Assembly: GCF_040869045.1 (NCBI RefSeq)
Contig: NC_090321.1
Location: 132,485,689-132,549,688, forward strand
Reading direction: 5' to 3'
Source of the DNA: Eurosta solidaginis
Taxonomy: Eukaryota; Arthropoda; Insecta; Diptera; Tephritidae
DNA length: 64,000 nucleotides
Within the stretch, counting starts at the first letter, position 1. Each line of letters opens with the position of its first letter. Positions 43,855 to 56,200 of this stretch are shown here, piece by piece. The translations under genes were made by a program, and so were the position numbers. The notes beneath the pieces are model-generated. The model was not told the DNA's origin. It worked only from the letters and a program-made list of their open reading frames with translations, and did no database searches.

Positions 43855-46800
43855 AATGACCCAGCCGATCAGGAATTTTTATTCGTCTCCCTGATCTAGT
43901 TTGTTTTACTGGTGCCTGTGACTCTATTTTATCCTGCTTTTTACAATTTAACTCGTAGATTGGCTCGTCGGTTTGCTTTTCAGTAAATGCGGGTTTCAGA
44001 CGATCTATTGAAACGATTTTGTTTTCTCCGTTGATATTGAGTTTAAAATGTTTTTTTCCATGTTTTCGTACTTCGAATGGGCCACAGTATGGAGCTTGTA
44101 GTGGTGTTTTGTGGCCATCGACTCGCACAAATACATACTTGGCATTCGGAAGATCCGGATGTATGAAAATTGATGGTGAATCGTGGAAGGAGGTTTCACG
44201 AGGTCTGATGTTGTTCATTTTACGTTTGAAAGAGTTGATAAAATCGCTGTCTTTTGTACTCTTCGTCGCCTCATTGAAAAATTGTCCTGGTATTGTGAGA
44301 GTTTTTCCATAAACCATTTCACCTGGCGATGCATTCAGGTCGTCTTTTACAACCGAGCGTAGTCCGAGTAAAATGAGAGGTAACTTTTTGATCCAGTCGT
44401 AATTTTCCAGTTTCGCTTTTAATGAGGATTTTAATGAGCGATGCCAACGTTCGATAATACCATTTGCTTTCGGGTTGTATGCTGTCGTTCGCAAGTGTTT
44501 TACCCCAAGTAATCGATTCAGCTCATTGAACAAGGTGGACTCGAACTGTCGGCCTTGGTCTGTCGTTATTTTTTTTGGTACACCAAATCGGGAGATCCAC
44601 CCTGATACTAATGTGTCTGCGACTGTTTCGGCGGAGATGTTTGAGATGGGGAGGGCTTCGGGCCAACGGCTGGCTCGGTCGATGCACGTTAGTAAATACG
44701 TGAAGCCTTTAGATTCGGGTAGTGGCCCTACTAGGTCGATATTAATGTGTTCAAATCGGTCACATGTGATATCGTAATGTTCAATGGGTGATCTCGTATG
44801 TCGATGTACCTTAGCTTTTTGGCATTTTAAACAATTACGGACGAATTGTTTACAATCTTTGCGTAAATTGTCCCAGACAAATCGTTGCTGAACAAGTTTT
44901 GTTGTGCCGCGTACTCCGGGATGGCTCAGGTCGTGCAATTTGCCTATAACGAGATTTCGAAATTTGTTAGGAACGAAAGGGCGAATATAATTACCAGAAA
45001 CATCGCAGAACAGTTCTGCCTCCGATCCAGGGATTTTTACTTGTTTCAGTCGGATACTGGTGCTTTTGTTTTTGAGCAATGTATTGAGAGAGGTGTCGTT
45101 TTGTTGTTCAGCGGCCATTTCTTCGAAATTTATCTGGCCTCCTCCGATTGCATCAATTCTTGATAGTAGATCTGGAACGACGTTATCTTTCCCTGGGACG
45201 TGGCGAATGTGTGTTGTGAATTCGCTGATGTAACTTAATTGTGCTGCACGTCTTGGAATAATTTTTTCGCTGAATGTTGTGAACGCGAATGACAGTGGCC
45301 TGTGATCGCAATGTACTTCGAATTCACGTCCGTGCAATAGGTACTCAAAGTATTTTATTGAGCGATAAATTGCTAATAATTCTCGATCGTACGTGGGATA
45401 CAGGATCTCTGTCTTGCTTAACCGCTTCGAAAAAAATCCCAGTGGCTTGTGCTGACTATTCTCAACTTGATGAAGCACTCCCCCAATAGCAGTAGAGCTG
45501 GCGTCTGTTGCCAGAATTAATTTAGCATTAGCTGCTGGATGCACGAGTACCGACGCGTTTGCCAGTTGTTTCTTGTATTTTTTAAAAGCCTCCCTCGCGT
45601 CCTCAGTCCACACGAGAGGTGTTTTATCGTTTTTTTTGTTATGTTTTATTAGTGTTTGTAATCGTTGTTGTGTCTCGGCAGCATCTTTGATGAACCGACG
45701 GTAGAAGTTAATCATCAACATAAATCGTTTTAAGTCTTTCGCAATCGTCGGTTCTTTGAAGGATAGTATTTTTTCCACCTTTTCTGGTACGGGTTTGATA
45801 CCGTCAGGTGTTACTTCGTGTCCCAAAAATGATATTTTATTTACTGCAAAGATGCATTTTTCAGGGTTGATGCGAAGTCCGAATTCGCGCAACCGGCTGA
45901 ATACGCCTCGGATATCTTGTACGTGTTGGTCGTACGACTCTGACGCGATGAATATGTCATCCACGTAAGCGAAAACGTAGTCAAGTCCACGAAGTACTTC
46001 ATCAATTAACCGTTGAAATGTTTGTGATGCATTTCGGAGTCCGAAGGCCATAAAAACATATTCAAATAAGCCGAATGGGGTAATGATGGCAGTCTTCGGG
46101 ATATGTGACTCTTCGATAGGGACTTGATGATATGCTTTTCTCAAGTCGATGCGGCTGAATATCCTTTTCCATGCAGTATATTCGTAAAGTCTTGCACGTG
46201 GGGCACTGGATACTTGTCCGGCTTGGTACGGGCATTTAATTGGCGGTAGTCCTCACACGGTCCCCAGTCGCCATTGTTTTTCTGCGCCATGTGGAGTGGC
46301 GAAGCATAATTTGATTTAGAGGGTCTGCAAATTCCCAGTCGAAGCAGCTCGTTGAATTCCTTTTTCGCTGTCTGCAATTTTTCGGGTGATAGCCGTCTTG
46401 CTTTTGAAGTTACTGGAGGACCAGTCGTCTCGATGAAGTGTGTTACGTTCGCCCTCTCTTTTACCCGAAATGATGGCTTATCGTCGAGCAAGTCTTTGAA
46501 TTCTGTTAGCAGAAACGCACATTTGATTGTTGAATCAATTATGATTACCTGTTGCAAAGACGTTGCAAGAACTTCACCCTTCGAAGACAACCCTGTCATT
46601 GGATCGATCAGACGTTTGCGTTTTATGTCAACAAGCAATCCATATTCGTTTAAAAAATCTGCTCCAATTATCGAAGTAGAGCAATCGGCTATAGTGAAAT
46701 TCCATGGAAGTTCGCGTCGTAATCCAAGGCTTACAGTTAAAAGACGTTTGCCATATGTTTGTATTGGCGAACCATTTGCCGCGTAATATTGTGCGTACTC

Positions 46801-47061
46801 TTCTACTTTGGCATTGTTGTAGCAGCTACGTAATTTTTCTTTCATACGATGAGTTGGTCTCAGTATAGAGTGATCAGCACCAGAATCTATTAAAAAGTCA
46901 GTGTCGGTTAGTTTGTCGTGGATAAACAGGCGTTTAGATGTCGTGCATAGCGTCGAAGCCTGTGTCGAAACTGCACACGTTAGCTTTTTTGTTTTGCTTT
47001 GAACGAGCATGGTGAACGACAGTTTTTCGCATTGTCTCCCAGTTTGCGGTGATACCAGCAT
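43853..47061 (-). pseudogene. pol: pol of CsRn1-like copy C2
   Basis: Protease has DFLIDSGADHSIL (about 46905). The RT reads to about 46141 in one frame, then a one-base shift near 46145-46160 moves it to the frame that continues to the end. RT blocks are [15 protein letters not shown] and the catalytic [11 protein letters not shown] (about 45965). RNase H is [14 protein letters not shown]. The integrase has HDLSHPG and CLKCQKAK (zinc), then [21 protein letters not shown] and GIIERWH (catalytic Asp, Asp, Glu). The C-terminal basic tail ends at 43853. After the single frameshift the 763-codon frame is clean. [12 protein letters not shown] block replaces the usual WRPCGDYR-type wording. Confidence 0.92.
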
Positions 47062-47889
47062 ACGTCGCTATTATCGTCATCTTCTTTGTCGCTTCGCTTT
47101 TTGTTTGTTGACCGGCCCCGTTTTCGATGCGGTGTGTGTTCTCGCCGAGTAGATCGCTTTGGCGTTTCGATTGCGCTTAGCCGATTGGATAATTTGTCTA
47201 ATTTTTGTTGGATTATTTCTAACGTTTGTTCCAATGGCGCGGTTTTTTCAACGCTGGAAATGGTTACTTTGTCTGAAACTTCCCACATTCGGTCGGCGAT
47301 CTGTGCGAGGTCATCTAACTTATCTTTTGATGCGGCCAAAACAGTTCTCGTTGTTTGTGAAAGCTTTTTCATCCATAGATTTTTGATGAAATCATCGCCA
47401 ACGTCTTTCGATGCGAGGGATTTAATTTTTTGTAACGCCTGTGATGGCCTCATGTCACCCAGCGGCTCGTTGGAAATCAACTTCTCGAATTTTATTGTTG
47501 CCGTTTCTGAGTAGATTCATATGAGTTGTTGCTTCAGTTTGTCGTATTTTTCGTCGTTGAATGGTTCAAGTAGCAATTGCCTCACTTACAGAGCTACTTT
47601 GCTTGATAAGTTTGCGACAGTGTGCAAGTATTTTGATTTATTTGAGGTTATTTTTCGTGCCTCAAAATGTGATTCTACGATGACGAACCATAGTTCCGGG
47701 TTATTTTTCATAAAACTGCGTGAATTTGACTTCCGAGACAGATGTTATTTGGTTTGCCGAGGAGAATCCATTCTGTCCTGACGACTGCTGTGCACTTATG
47801 GACAATGCCTCGTTTAATTGAATTTTGAGCGATTCAATTTGTTCAGCAAGTTCTTCACTGGTAGGCATTTTGCTTTCATTCACGTCCAA
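46980..47889 (-). pseudogene. gag: gag of CsRn1-like copy C2, broken
   Basis: The start is MDVNESKMPTSEEL at 47889. The frame shifts near 47706-47712 in the FYE/NNPELWF region, and two stops follow (TAA at 47588-47586, TGA at 47519-47517). The rest is open (FEKLISNEPLGDMRPSQAL onward). The C-terminus carries CWYHRKLGDNAKNCRSPC, a C-x2-H-x9-C-x3-C motif, which is the unusual CHCC box described for the CsRn1 lineage. Both stops are single C-to-T-type changes on the coding strand by inference. Confidence 0.88.
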
Positions 47890-47917
47890 TATTTGATTTT
47901 GGCAAAATATTCTTTTC

Positions 47918-47929
47918 TCGGGGTCACCA
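47918..47929 (-). promoter_or_regulatory. Primer binding site, tRNA-Trp type
   Basis: TGGTGACCCCGA on the minus strand lies three bases after the 5' LTR and is complementary to the 3' end expected of tRNA-Trp, the primer known for the CsRn1 lineage. Confidence 0.8.
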
Positions 47930-47932
47930 GTT

Positions 47933-48155
47933 TTTGGTACGCAAATGAAAGAGTGAACAACGCGATATTCTACAACTGATTGAACAGATATATTTCAATA
48001 TAAATTACAATACACAAAAGTTAGTTGTTGATCGTGCACATGGCAGAATGACTAATAATAATAAGAAAAGAACAGGAAGTGTCAGTCATCTGTCATAGGT
48101 GGTAGATAGTTGCCAGACGTATGTTGCCAATGACCCTTGTGTGGGAGTTGCCACA
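47933..48155 (-). repeat. 5' LTR of CsRn1-like copy C2
   Basis: 223 bp, TGTGGCAAC to CGTACCAAA on the minus strand. It carries promoter and polyadenylation functions by analogy, though I saw no clear TATA box. Confidence 0.92.
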
Positions 48156-48159
48156 CTAC

Positions 48160-49746
48160 CATATACGGTATATGAGAGAGAATCCTGATCTATTTTTCCA
48201 ATTTTCCAAGACAGTACTAATTTTAGACGTGATATGTTTATTGCAATTTAGTATTTATTACAATATTGTTTAACGTGACGTCCGCACCGTTGCACAAAAA
48301 AAATCATTAAGTTTTACGTGACGGCCGCACCGTTTCACAGCAAAATGTTTAGTAAATGGAAAAAAATGTATTGCATTTCCATTATTTAATGTGTCGGCCG
48401 CACCGTTTCACAGCAAAATGTTTCTTTTTACTGTATTCAAAAAAATTTTGTATTAAATGTATTTGGTTTCATCTTTTTTTTTTTTTTTATTTTATATATA
48501 TATATATTTTTTCAAAGTATAGGATATATTACGATTTTTAATGTAGTAAATTTTTAATGTGTTTTAAAAGTATTAAGTGTGTTGGAAGGTAATTAAATTT
48601 TCGCAAAGCGTGTCAATATATATATATGCAATCGTCGTTTTAAAATGCACTACCTATATTCTGTTTTAGCCGCGATTTATATGCAAATACATACACACCT
48701 TATAAAAATGTATACCAAATGTAGATTATTACTTGTGTATCGCCAATTTCAATTTTGTGTCAAAAAAAATTCTTTTTTTTTTGTTTGTAAATTTTATTAT
48801 TAGTTGTTTGACGCAAGAAAATTCAAAGTTAGATTCAAATTTAAGTTTATATAGAGTTTATATAATGTTTAAAGTTTTGCGGACGCACCGCGTTTAATCA
48901 AAAAAATAAAATTTTTAAAGTGTACATATACAGAAATTAGTGGATACATAAATGCATACTTATGTGTTTGCCGCTTCATCTGCTACCTGCGTCGCTGCTG
49001 GTTTTGGCGCTGCTACCGTTTGTCGCTGCTGGTGTTGTGCTGCTGCTAATGATCAAGTTCGTTGGTGGTGGTGGTGGTGGTGAACGGTTAAGCGAACGAT
49101 GTAAATGGCGTGGCTTCGGTTCGGCATCCCGTTATGCGTAGCGTGGAGTGAGTGCCGTTATTTAAATTCCTCTATGTACAGGCTCGCTGGTTTCGTCCAA
49201 AATTTTTAATTAATTTTTATATATTTTTTCTTTATATCTGTTGCCATTAGAATTTCGGTCATATTTGTTAGCTGGTGCATTTATTTCCGCTTTTATTAGT
49301 TGCTGTATTATAGTTTTGTAAAACTTTTAATTATTTCTGTAGTATTTAGGTGTTTTATATTATCGATTTATTAGCTGGTACTTTTATTTCTGCTTTAATT
49401 AGACGTTGCATCATAGTTTTGTAAAGTTTTGGTTATTTCTGTAGTATTTATTTTGTAGTTTTTAGTTTACCTTTATTATCTAAAATATTATTGTTGCATT
49501 ATCTCTGTTTAGTTTAGTCTTAGTGTTAGTTTCTTTTATTAAATTTCTTTTCTTCAAGTATTAAGGTTAGGGTTATTTCCGACATATTTAAATGTAGTTT
49601 TTAGGTATTTCTATTATTTAAGCGAATATAGTATTATCTCTGCTGTAATTATATTTTTTGTTTAATTTTATTAGAATTCTTCCTTTCCACGCACTGCCAC
49701 TTTACATATCTTCCAGAAAAAATGTTCCCACACCACCACCTACCTT
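48160..49746 (-). other. Leader of the mdg1-like element, part next to the primer site
   Basis: Long AT-rich leader without a sizeable frame. It contains the three-copy GC-rich repeat (48273-48424), a GGT microsatellite near 49063-49081, and GCTGCT-rich sequence near 48975-49050. Long leaders are a feature I associate with the 412/mdg1 group. Confidence 0.65.
48273..48424. repeat. Three imperfect copies of a GC-rich 35-bp motif in the leader
   Basis: ACGTGACGGCCGCACCGTTT is best seen at 48316-48335 and is followed by CACAGCAAAATGTTT. Variants start at 48273 and 48389, and a fourth weak trace (GCGGACGCACCGCG) lies near 48877. They stand out in AT-rich leader DNA and could be packaging or regulatory sites. 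Confidence 0.65.
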
Positions 49747-49760
49747 GGTCACGGTCGCCA
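49747..49760 (-). promoter_or_regulatory. Primer binding site, tRNA-Arg type
   Basis: TGGCGACCGTGACC on the minus strand starts directly after the 5' LTR. It matches the tRNA-Arg primer site I remember for mdg1 and 412. Confidence 0.85.
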
Positions 49761-50164
49761 TGTGACCTCCAGTTGAATCTCCAGAAAAGTCGTGCTCCTT
49801 GCGTGCACGCACGCTATCACGCACAGGCACTCCCATTATTTTCAACCACAGATTTTATTTAGTTTACTAGCGTTCTTTTTATTTGTTATGTTCCAGTTTT
49901 ATAAAAAAGTACATATGAATATAGTTTTCACATTAGTTTTGGTTTCTTTTATTAAAAATCCAATCACTCGTTTCAATTTAGTTTTTCTTCAACCGCGTTC
50001 GCCAAGTCCAAATATAATCTGCTAAAAAATGATGGCCACCTTTTTCTTTCTTTTTTGCCGACCTCCCCGTTTCCAACTTGTTTCAACACCTGTTGTTCAT
50101 TCACAATAGACAACAGGGTTGCACCAAGTGGGAAACAGGGTGAAATCAAAAGGCTGCTGTTACA
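49761..50164 (-). repeat. 5' LTR of the mdg1-like element
   Basis: 404 bp, matching 36865-37268 with about seven substitutions. It is flanked outside by GACT (50165-50168). Confidence 0.9.
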
Positions 50165-50252
50165 GACTAAACTCACAGCAAGATCTGCATTGCAGACCTG
50201 CTCTGGGTATAATGTCCACATAAACGGAGACGGACCACACGTATGGTAGGAA
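50165..50252 (+). pseudogene. LINE N1 endonuclease, continuation after the mdg1-like insertion
   Basis: After the duplicated GACT the frame reads KLTARSALQTCSGYNV, which is the next block of an APE endonuclease. It stops being recognisable at 50252, where the long direct repeat begins. Confidence 0.75.
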
Positions 50253-52616
50253 TTTACAATTTGATATATACGTATGTTTGTATTTAAACTATTTACGTAG
50301 GTAGTTAATAACTTATAACTCTAGCACTTACCGATCAATTCCGCGACGGAGGCGCCTGCGTCGAAGAGAGAGCGTGGCTGCAAAGAACGTACATATACAT
50401 CTACCTACAAACCTATGCTGGAAAGTGTTCCAGCCTACAATGGGAGGTATGAGGGCCAATAACTTAGTATGGAATGTTATTCGGATCCGTGGTCGCGGTC
50501 CGAATCAAAGGCTCGTTACTAAGTTGGCTATTTTTCCGCAATAATCCTGACGAAAAGAAAATAATATAAAAAAACTAAAATGAACTAATAAAATTATTGC
50601 TGCGAAGTACAAAATCTTTCCCGAAAAACTATGTGTGAACTCAAAATTTCTAATAGCTTTACGTGAGCAGAAATAAAAGCGCAAAAAAAACGGAAAACAA
50701 CAATTGAAGTGAAAACTAACAAAGAAAAATGCGCTATTTGGAAAAGAAAAAAAGCAAAACGTGCTACAAAGCAAACAACGCCAAAAAGTTAAAAAAAAAT
50801 GTGTTAGGAAGGTGAAAAGAAAATGGCAATCTTTGAATGCAAAAAGACAAATCGAAAAAGTGGCAAACTCAGGGAAAAGCTGAAAGCTTAAAAATTAGGT
50901 ATTTAATAGAAAGAAGCAGGACACACGGAAAAGATAAATGTACAAAGATAGAACAGAAGCTAAGGAAATAATAGGTAGATAAGTGACAAGGGAAATGTTG
51001 AAAAGATATAAAATAAATGAAGAGGGGTAAGAAAACGAAGCGTAAGAGTAGAAATGTTAACAATTATAAAAATTTAAGAAAATATAAATTCGTAAAAAAG
51101 TACAAAAAAAACTCCCCAAAGAAGTCGGATAAGAGCTCGAATTGAGCTAAATTAACCTCAGCAAAGACAAATTTAAAATTCAAATTAAACAAACTCAATA
51201 TAACTAAATAGTGATTAAAATTAACTAATCGAAAAAAAACATCTCTAATCACTCAAAAAAATCAAAATGAAATATATATAAAAAAGCAAATATAAATTCC
51301 TGCAGCGTCGCACGAATAACTGCGCCCTTTTGCCTCTCTCCTCCAATTAGTTGCGTCTGCAGCTATCCTCCAATTAGTTGTTGCTATGCTCCTGTTTATG
51401 ATTGCGGTGCCAGGACAGGAGCGCTCAGATGCCCCTTTACTCCCTTGACGTCTAGCCTGGCACCGTCTGTATGCTTCCCCTTCCTCTATATGAAATACTA
51501 CCCCGATTTGTATATTTAGGACTGTGTTGGTGGCTGGTGTCGCAAGTTTCTTTAATTTTAATACTACCCCGCCTTGTTTTAGCGTTTGTGGCTCGTGATG
51601 GTGGCAACTTCAAATTTTTACGCAGCAATCTAAATGTGCAGAGGGAAGAATATTAAGGACTAGGGTCATGGCGGACGAGAGACACATTAGGGTGCATGTG
51701 GACTTACTATATTTATTGAATGTCATCTAGTTATGTCATTTTATTTATTTATTTGTCTTTTTTTTCTTTTATTTAATTTTATTTTTTTTTATTTTTTTTT
51801 TTAAGGTTATCCAGGTATTAGATTTAACTCAAATGTATGACTTTATGTATCTATGTATGCAATTTTATTTTAATTAGTTTTATATTTTATTTTATTTTAT
51901 TTTATAATTTTAGTTAATTTATTTTAATTTAATTTTACTTTTAACTTTCATTATTTTATGCAATTTTTTTTTTTTTTTACTTAATTTTATCTTTGTATAT
52001 AATTTCATTTATTTCACTAAATTTTATTGATTGTAGGTATGTAATTTTATTCAAATTAATTTTCACTTTTAACATTTTTTAAAATTTATTTTCACTATTA
52101 GTCCACATGCACCATGGACTGGGGTAAAGGGGTTTCACTGGACTCACCTGAGGCTGTTGTCAAGCAGGGTATGGGATCCCGGTTCTTCCTTGGGATTCCG
52201 CCAAATTACCCGTTAGCACGGTTTTATGAAGAAAAATCGCGAACCTTTTTTTTTTTCGCAAAAAATATATATATAATTAAAACTTGCTTCCGCACTCACT
52301 TAAGTCAACTTTTCTTTTGAGACCTTCTCTGCAATCGTTTGGCGGTCGTACCCCATAAATCGAAAGCCTTTCTTTCTCACCACTTTCACTCAAGAACGAA
52401 AGACACCAATACATATAATCCTATTTTGGCGGGACATAAACTTTCACGAACTAACTTCACGCATACTAACAGATACATGTTCGAACATCTATCCAACTGT
52501 TTGCTTTCTACCAGTTACTAACACATGTAAACGTAGCTATGCTGGTATACGCACACAGATACATACGTAAATGTTTGAACATCCTTACCATCGCATTAAC
52601 CCATAGGCTGCCGCTA
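50253..52616 (-). repeat. Left copy of the 2.4-kb direct repeat, probable 3' LTR of a Ulysses-like element
   Basis: It is nearly identical to 60371-62754, with scattered substitutions and small indels. It is non-coding throughout, with A-rich, T-rich and TTTTA-repeat tracts. In the minus orientation of the enclosed gag-pol it sits where the 3' LTR belongs. Compared with the right side it may lack about 620 bp at its 50253 end. No target duplication pairs its outer edge with the outer edge of the right copy. Confidence 0.7.
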
Positions 52617-53215
52617 GAGGCTCGCAACCGCCGATGTTGCATGCAACATGGAGCGTGGGCGTAAAAAAAAATTCAATGCGCAGTCTGTCCTAAAGCTACC
52701 TTCAAACGCCTAACGTGTGGCCTCGACCCACGACCTAAAGCCGGGCTATTGCCTATTCTTCCGATTATGGAGGGTTTATGTTAACTCGTATAAGGGCAGC
52801 ACGCGGAATAAAAAAGTGTTTCTACTACTAACCTAATATCACAGATATCTACTTATATTAATGACTAGAATGGAATGCGGGTTAAATCTAAAGTTATATC
52901 ACTGGTAAGTATTTAAGCCTATATCACAGATATCTATCTACCTAAATCTATGTCACAGTTTTTAGTATGTTAGTAATAAAATATCACAGAATCCATAAAA
53001 ATAATAATAAAAAAATAAAAAATAAATAAATAAATAATAAAAAACAATAAATAAATGAATAAATAAGGTCAACTATAAACATGGTCAAAGAAATAAATAA
53101 TTGCATAAATAATTACTCTAATGGTCAAGCCAAAACTAAAGCTAGAAAACGTTGCACACATCTACATTTAACATAGGTCACCAAGACTAACATTCAACAT
53201 ATGATTAAGCAACAA
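52617..53215 (-). other. Segment between pol and the left long repeat
   Basis: AT-rich non-coding DNA with (AATAA) tracts (about 53000-53060) and a GTTGCATGCAAC palindrome near 52633-52644. I could not identify a convincing polypurine tract next to the repeat. Confidence 0.5.
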
Positions 53216-56200
53216 AAATATCCTTAGCGTGGTATACGCCGACTTTCTTGCCACTGGTATCGCCGAGTTCATACATCGAGTTGCCGATTGCTTTAAGAAC
53301 GACACACTTTACTTGCTTTGGGGCAAGCTTAGCATTATAGTTGTTTATTTGTGAACTCTGTTTGAAATTTCGGCGATTACCACTTGTCCGATTTGGAATT
53401 TCACATCTTTGGATCTGGTGTTGTAAACCTTTTGGCTTCGCTCATGTGCTAACTTCAGCTCCTTCATTATCGAGTCTCTAATTCCTTGCAACCTATCTGC
53501 TCGCGCCTCTATCTGTAGATCGGTATCTTTCACGGTGCCTAATTTGCGGCATACTTCATAAGACGTGCCATGTTGCATCATCGGTAAGCCAAAAGTGGCA
53601 TAATATGGGGAGCAGTTTATTGATGTGTGTATCGCGCTACGAAGGGCAAAGGCCGCATCACTGATGCACCTATCCCAACTCTTTTGATTCTCTTTAATGA
53701 AGGATCTTACTATCTGTAGTACTGAGCGATTCACCCTCTCCGCTGCATTCCCTTGTGGAGAGTAGAATGCAGTCCGGATATGTCTTGTGCCATACTTTTC
53801 TAAAAATTGTGCAAAAACATCGGATACAAACTGTTTGCCATTATCTGAGTGGATGTATTCTGGGACTCCAAGGATGTGAAAAACCTCTTTCTCTAAAAAC
53901 TTAATAACATCTACAGACGTGGCTTTACGCATAGGTTTCAAAAAGACAAACTTGGAAAAATGGTCAAGACAAACAAACACATACACATTACCATCACTCG
54001 TACGTGGATAAGGGCCCATAAAGTCTATAAACAATCGTTGGAAAGGTCTCTCAGTTACGTGTCGCTTTCCCATGAGTGGTTTGTGAAAAGAGTTTTGGGT
54101 TTTATTTCCCTTACAGACTTCGCATTCCCTAACATAATTTTGAACCTCTGTTACCATACCAGGCCAGTAGTATTTTTCGCGTATTCGGGCTAACGTTTTA
54201 TGGATGCCTCCGTGCCCAGCAGAAGGTGAGCCGTGGGAGGCTTCCACCAATCCTGCACGCAATTCCGACGGCACCCAGAGTTTCCAGGCTTGGTCCTTCT
54301 GAAGATCGTCCCCCCGGTTAAACTGCGTCCGTCTATAGACATACCCGTCTGATACGCACAACTCTGGTAGTCTATCTTGATTCCCTGTCACAGTTTTCTT
54401 AAGTTCGTCATACTCTTTCGTTTTAAAGTATGGTGAGTCCAAGTGGATGTCCATTAGTCTGTCAGATAGCTTAATTTCGTCCATGTGTGCTCGCGACAGT
54501 GTATCTGGAACGACGTTAAGTGCTCCTTTCCTATGCTCTATTTCAAAATCGTATGCCTGCAATTTCAAACTCCATCGCGGGAGTCTCCCAGAAAGATCTT
54601 TCTGGTTCATCAACCATTTGAGACTCGCGTGATCGGTGATGATTGTGAACGGCAACCCTTCGACGTACGGCCTAAATCTCTTCACGCTTATCACTGCCGC
54701 GTAGCACTCCAGCTCGGTTATGCTGTAGTTTCGCTGTGCTTTATTTAGTCTGGCGGAAACGTAAGCTATCGGTCGTTCGTTGTTCTCGTCGTCCAACTGG
54801 AAGAGTACCCCACCCACACCGTCTGTCGAAGCATCCTACTGGATATAAAATCGTCTGTCAAAGTCGGGGTGTACCAGTACGGGAGCCGAAATCAGGCTTT
54901 GTTTTAGTCGCTCAAACGAATCTCTAGCCTCATCAGTCATCGTAAACCTTTTTATTTTGTCTTTAGTGAGACAGTCGTGCAGCGGAGCTGCAATGGTTGC
55001 GTAGTCTTGAATAAAACGACGGTACCAGCCTGACATCCCTAGGAACCGTCGGAGCTGCTTTGGTGTTTTCGGCTCGGGGAAATCCCTCACAGCAGGAACT
55101 TTGTTCGCATCGGTACGGATGCATCCATCGCCCACTACATAACCTAAGTACCTAACTTCTTTAGAACAAAATTTACTCTTTTCCACGTTAATGGTAAGGT
55201 TAGCCTCACGTAAACATCTATCGACCTTTTCCAACAACCATAAATGAGACGAAAAATCTACGGAACATACCAACAAATCATCTAAATACACAAACACGGA
55301 ATCACGTAGAGAAGCGGGTATAACCTTGTCCATAAGTCTACACATTCTTTGCGCTGCGTTACACAGTCCAAACGGCATGACTGTGTATTGGTATAGGGGA
55401 CGCCCTGGCACTGTAAATGCTGTCTTTTCCCTAGATTTCTTTTCGAGCGGGATCTGCCAAAAGGCATCTTTCAAATCAATGGCCGAAATGAACCTAGTGT
55501 TCTGCAGTCGGCTAATGATCCCGTCGATATTTGGCAGTGGATATGCATCTTTGATGGTGCGTTCATTAATTTTTCGTGCGTCGAGGCACAGACGCTTCTT
55601 TTCTCCCTTTATCACCAGCAACACAGGGGAGCTCCAGCTACTATTGCTCTCCTCTATCACGCCTAAACCAAGCATCCTATCGAGCTCTTCAAAAACTAGC
55701 TTTTGGATCGCTGGTGATATAGGGTAATGCCTTTGCTTGACTGGGAGGTTTTCATTTGTGACTTCTATCACGTGTTCCTCCACATTCGTTTTCCCTAAAC
55801 CTAGGACCACAAATGAGGGAAACTGCGCCTTGACCTTCTCCAACGCCACACTTTGCTCTCTTGTCAGAACATGCTGTATCGCTTCAAATGATAAGTCGCC
55901 CTCGGCGGGTACAAGTTCTGCAACGCCAGTGTGAGTTGGATGCGATAGAACCCTACGACTAACAACCTACAGATCGAAAGCCTGCCAAAAGTCTACCCCT
56001 AAATACACCTCTTGCTGGAGGCCTGGCACGATGAGAAACTCTAGGTCCTTATATATTCCATCCCAGAAGACAGACAGAGTGATAGCACCAACCACTGGCG
56101 TTTCGCCACCGTTCGCTGTGCGTATGTTTTGATTGGCCAGTGGGATGATGCTATCCTCCCTGCCTTCTATCAGCTTCTCATAATTTTTACCTAGACAACT

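Larger units (their letters stand above)
43619..48155 (-). mobile_element. CsRn1-like Ty3/Gypsy retrotransposon (copy C2), complete structure
   Basis: The 4537-bp element has 223-bp LTRs that differ at one base, a tRNA-Trp-type primer site, a CHCC Gag motif and a CsRn1-type pol with no envelope. It is inserted in the leader of the mdg1-like element with a CTAC duplication. Gag carries a frameshift and two stops, and pol has a frameshift in RT. It is therefore defective despite near-identical LTRs. Confidence 0.92.
36865..50164 (-). mobile_element. mdg1/412-like Ty3/Gypsy retrotransposon, split by a CsRn1-like element
   Basis: The two 404-bp LTRs differ at about seven positions by eye. A tRNA-Arg-type primer site abuts the right LTR and a polypurine tract abuts the left. 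Gag and pol lie between, on the minus strand. The 13.3-kb span includes the 4.5-kb CsRn1-like insertion in the leader; without it the element is about 8.8 kb, somewhat longer than the mdg1/412 size I remember. Gag is open. Pol has one frameshift and three stops. It sits inside the endonuclease frame of LINE N1. Confidence 0.9.

Noticed and set aside
44005..44312. Frames on either strand within the CsRn1-like pol
   Set aside because: They are shadows of the integrase frame in other registers.
36865..50164. Solo LTRs at 36.9 and 49.8 kb as independent insertions
   Set aside because: They share a GACT duplication on their outer sides only. A polypurine tract and a primer site lie on their inner sides, so they are the two LTRs of one element.
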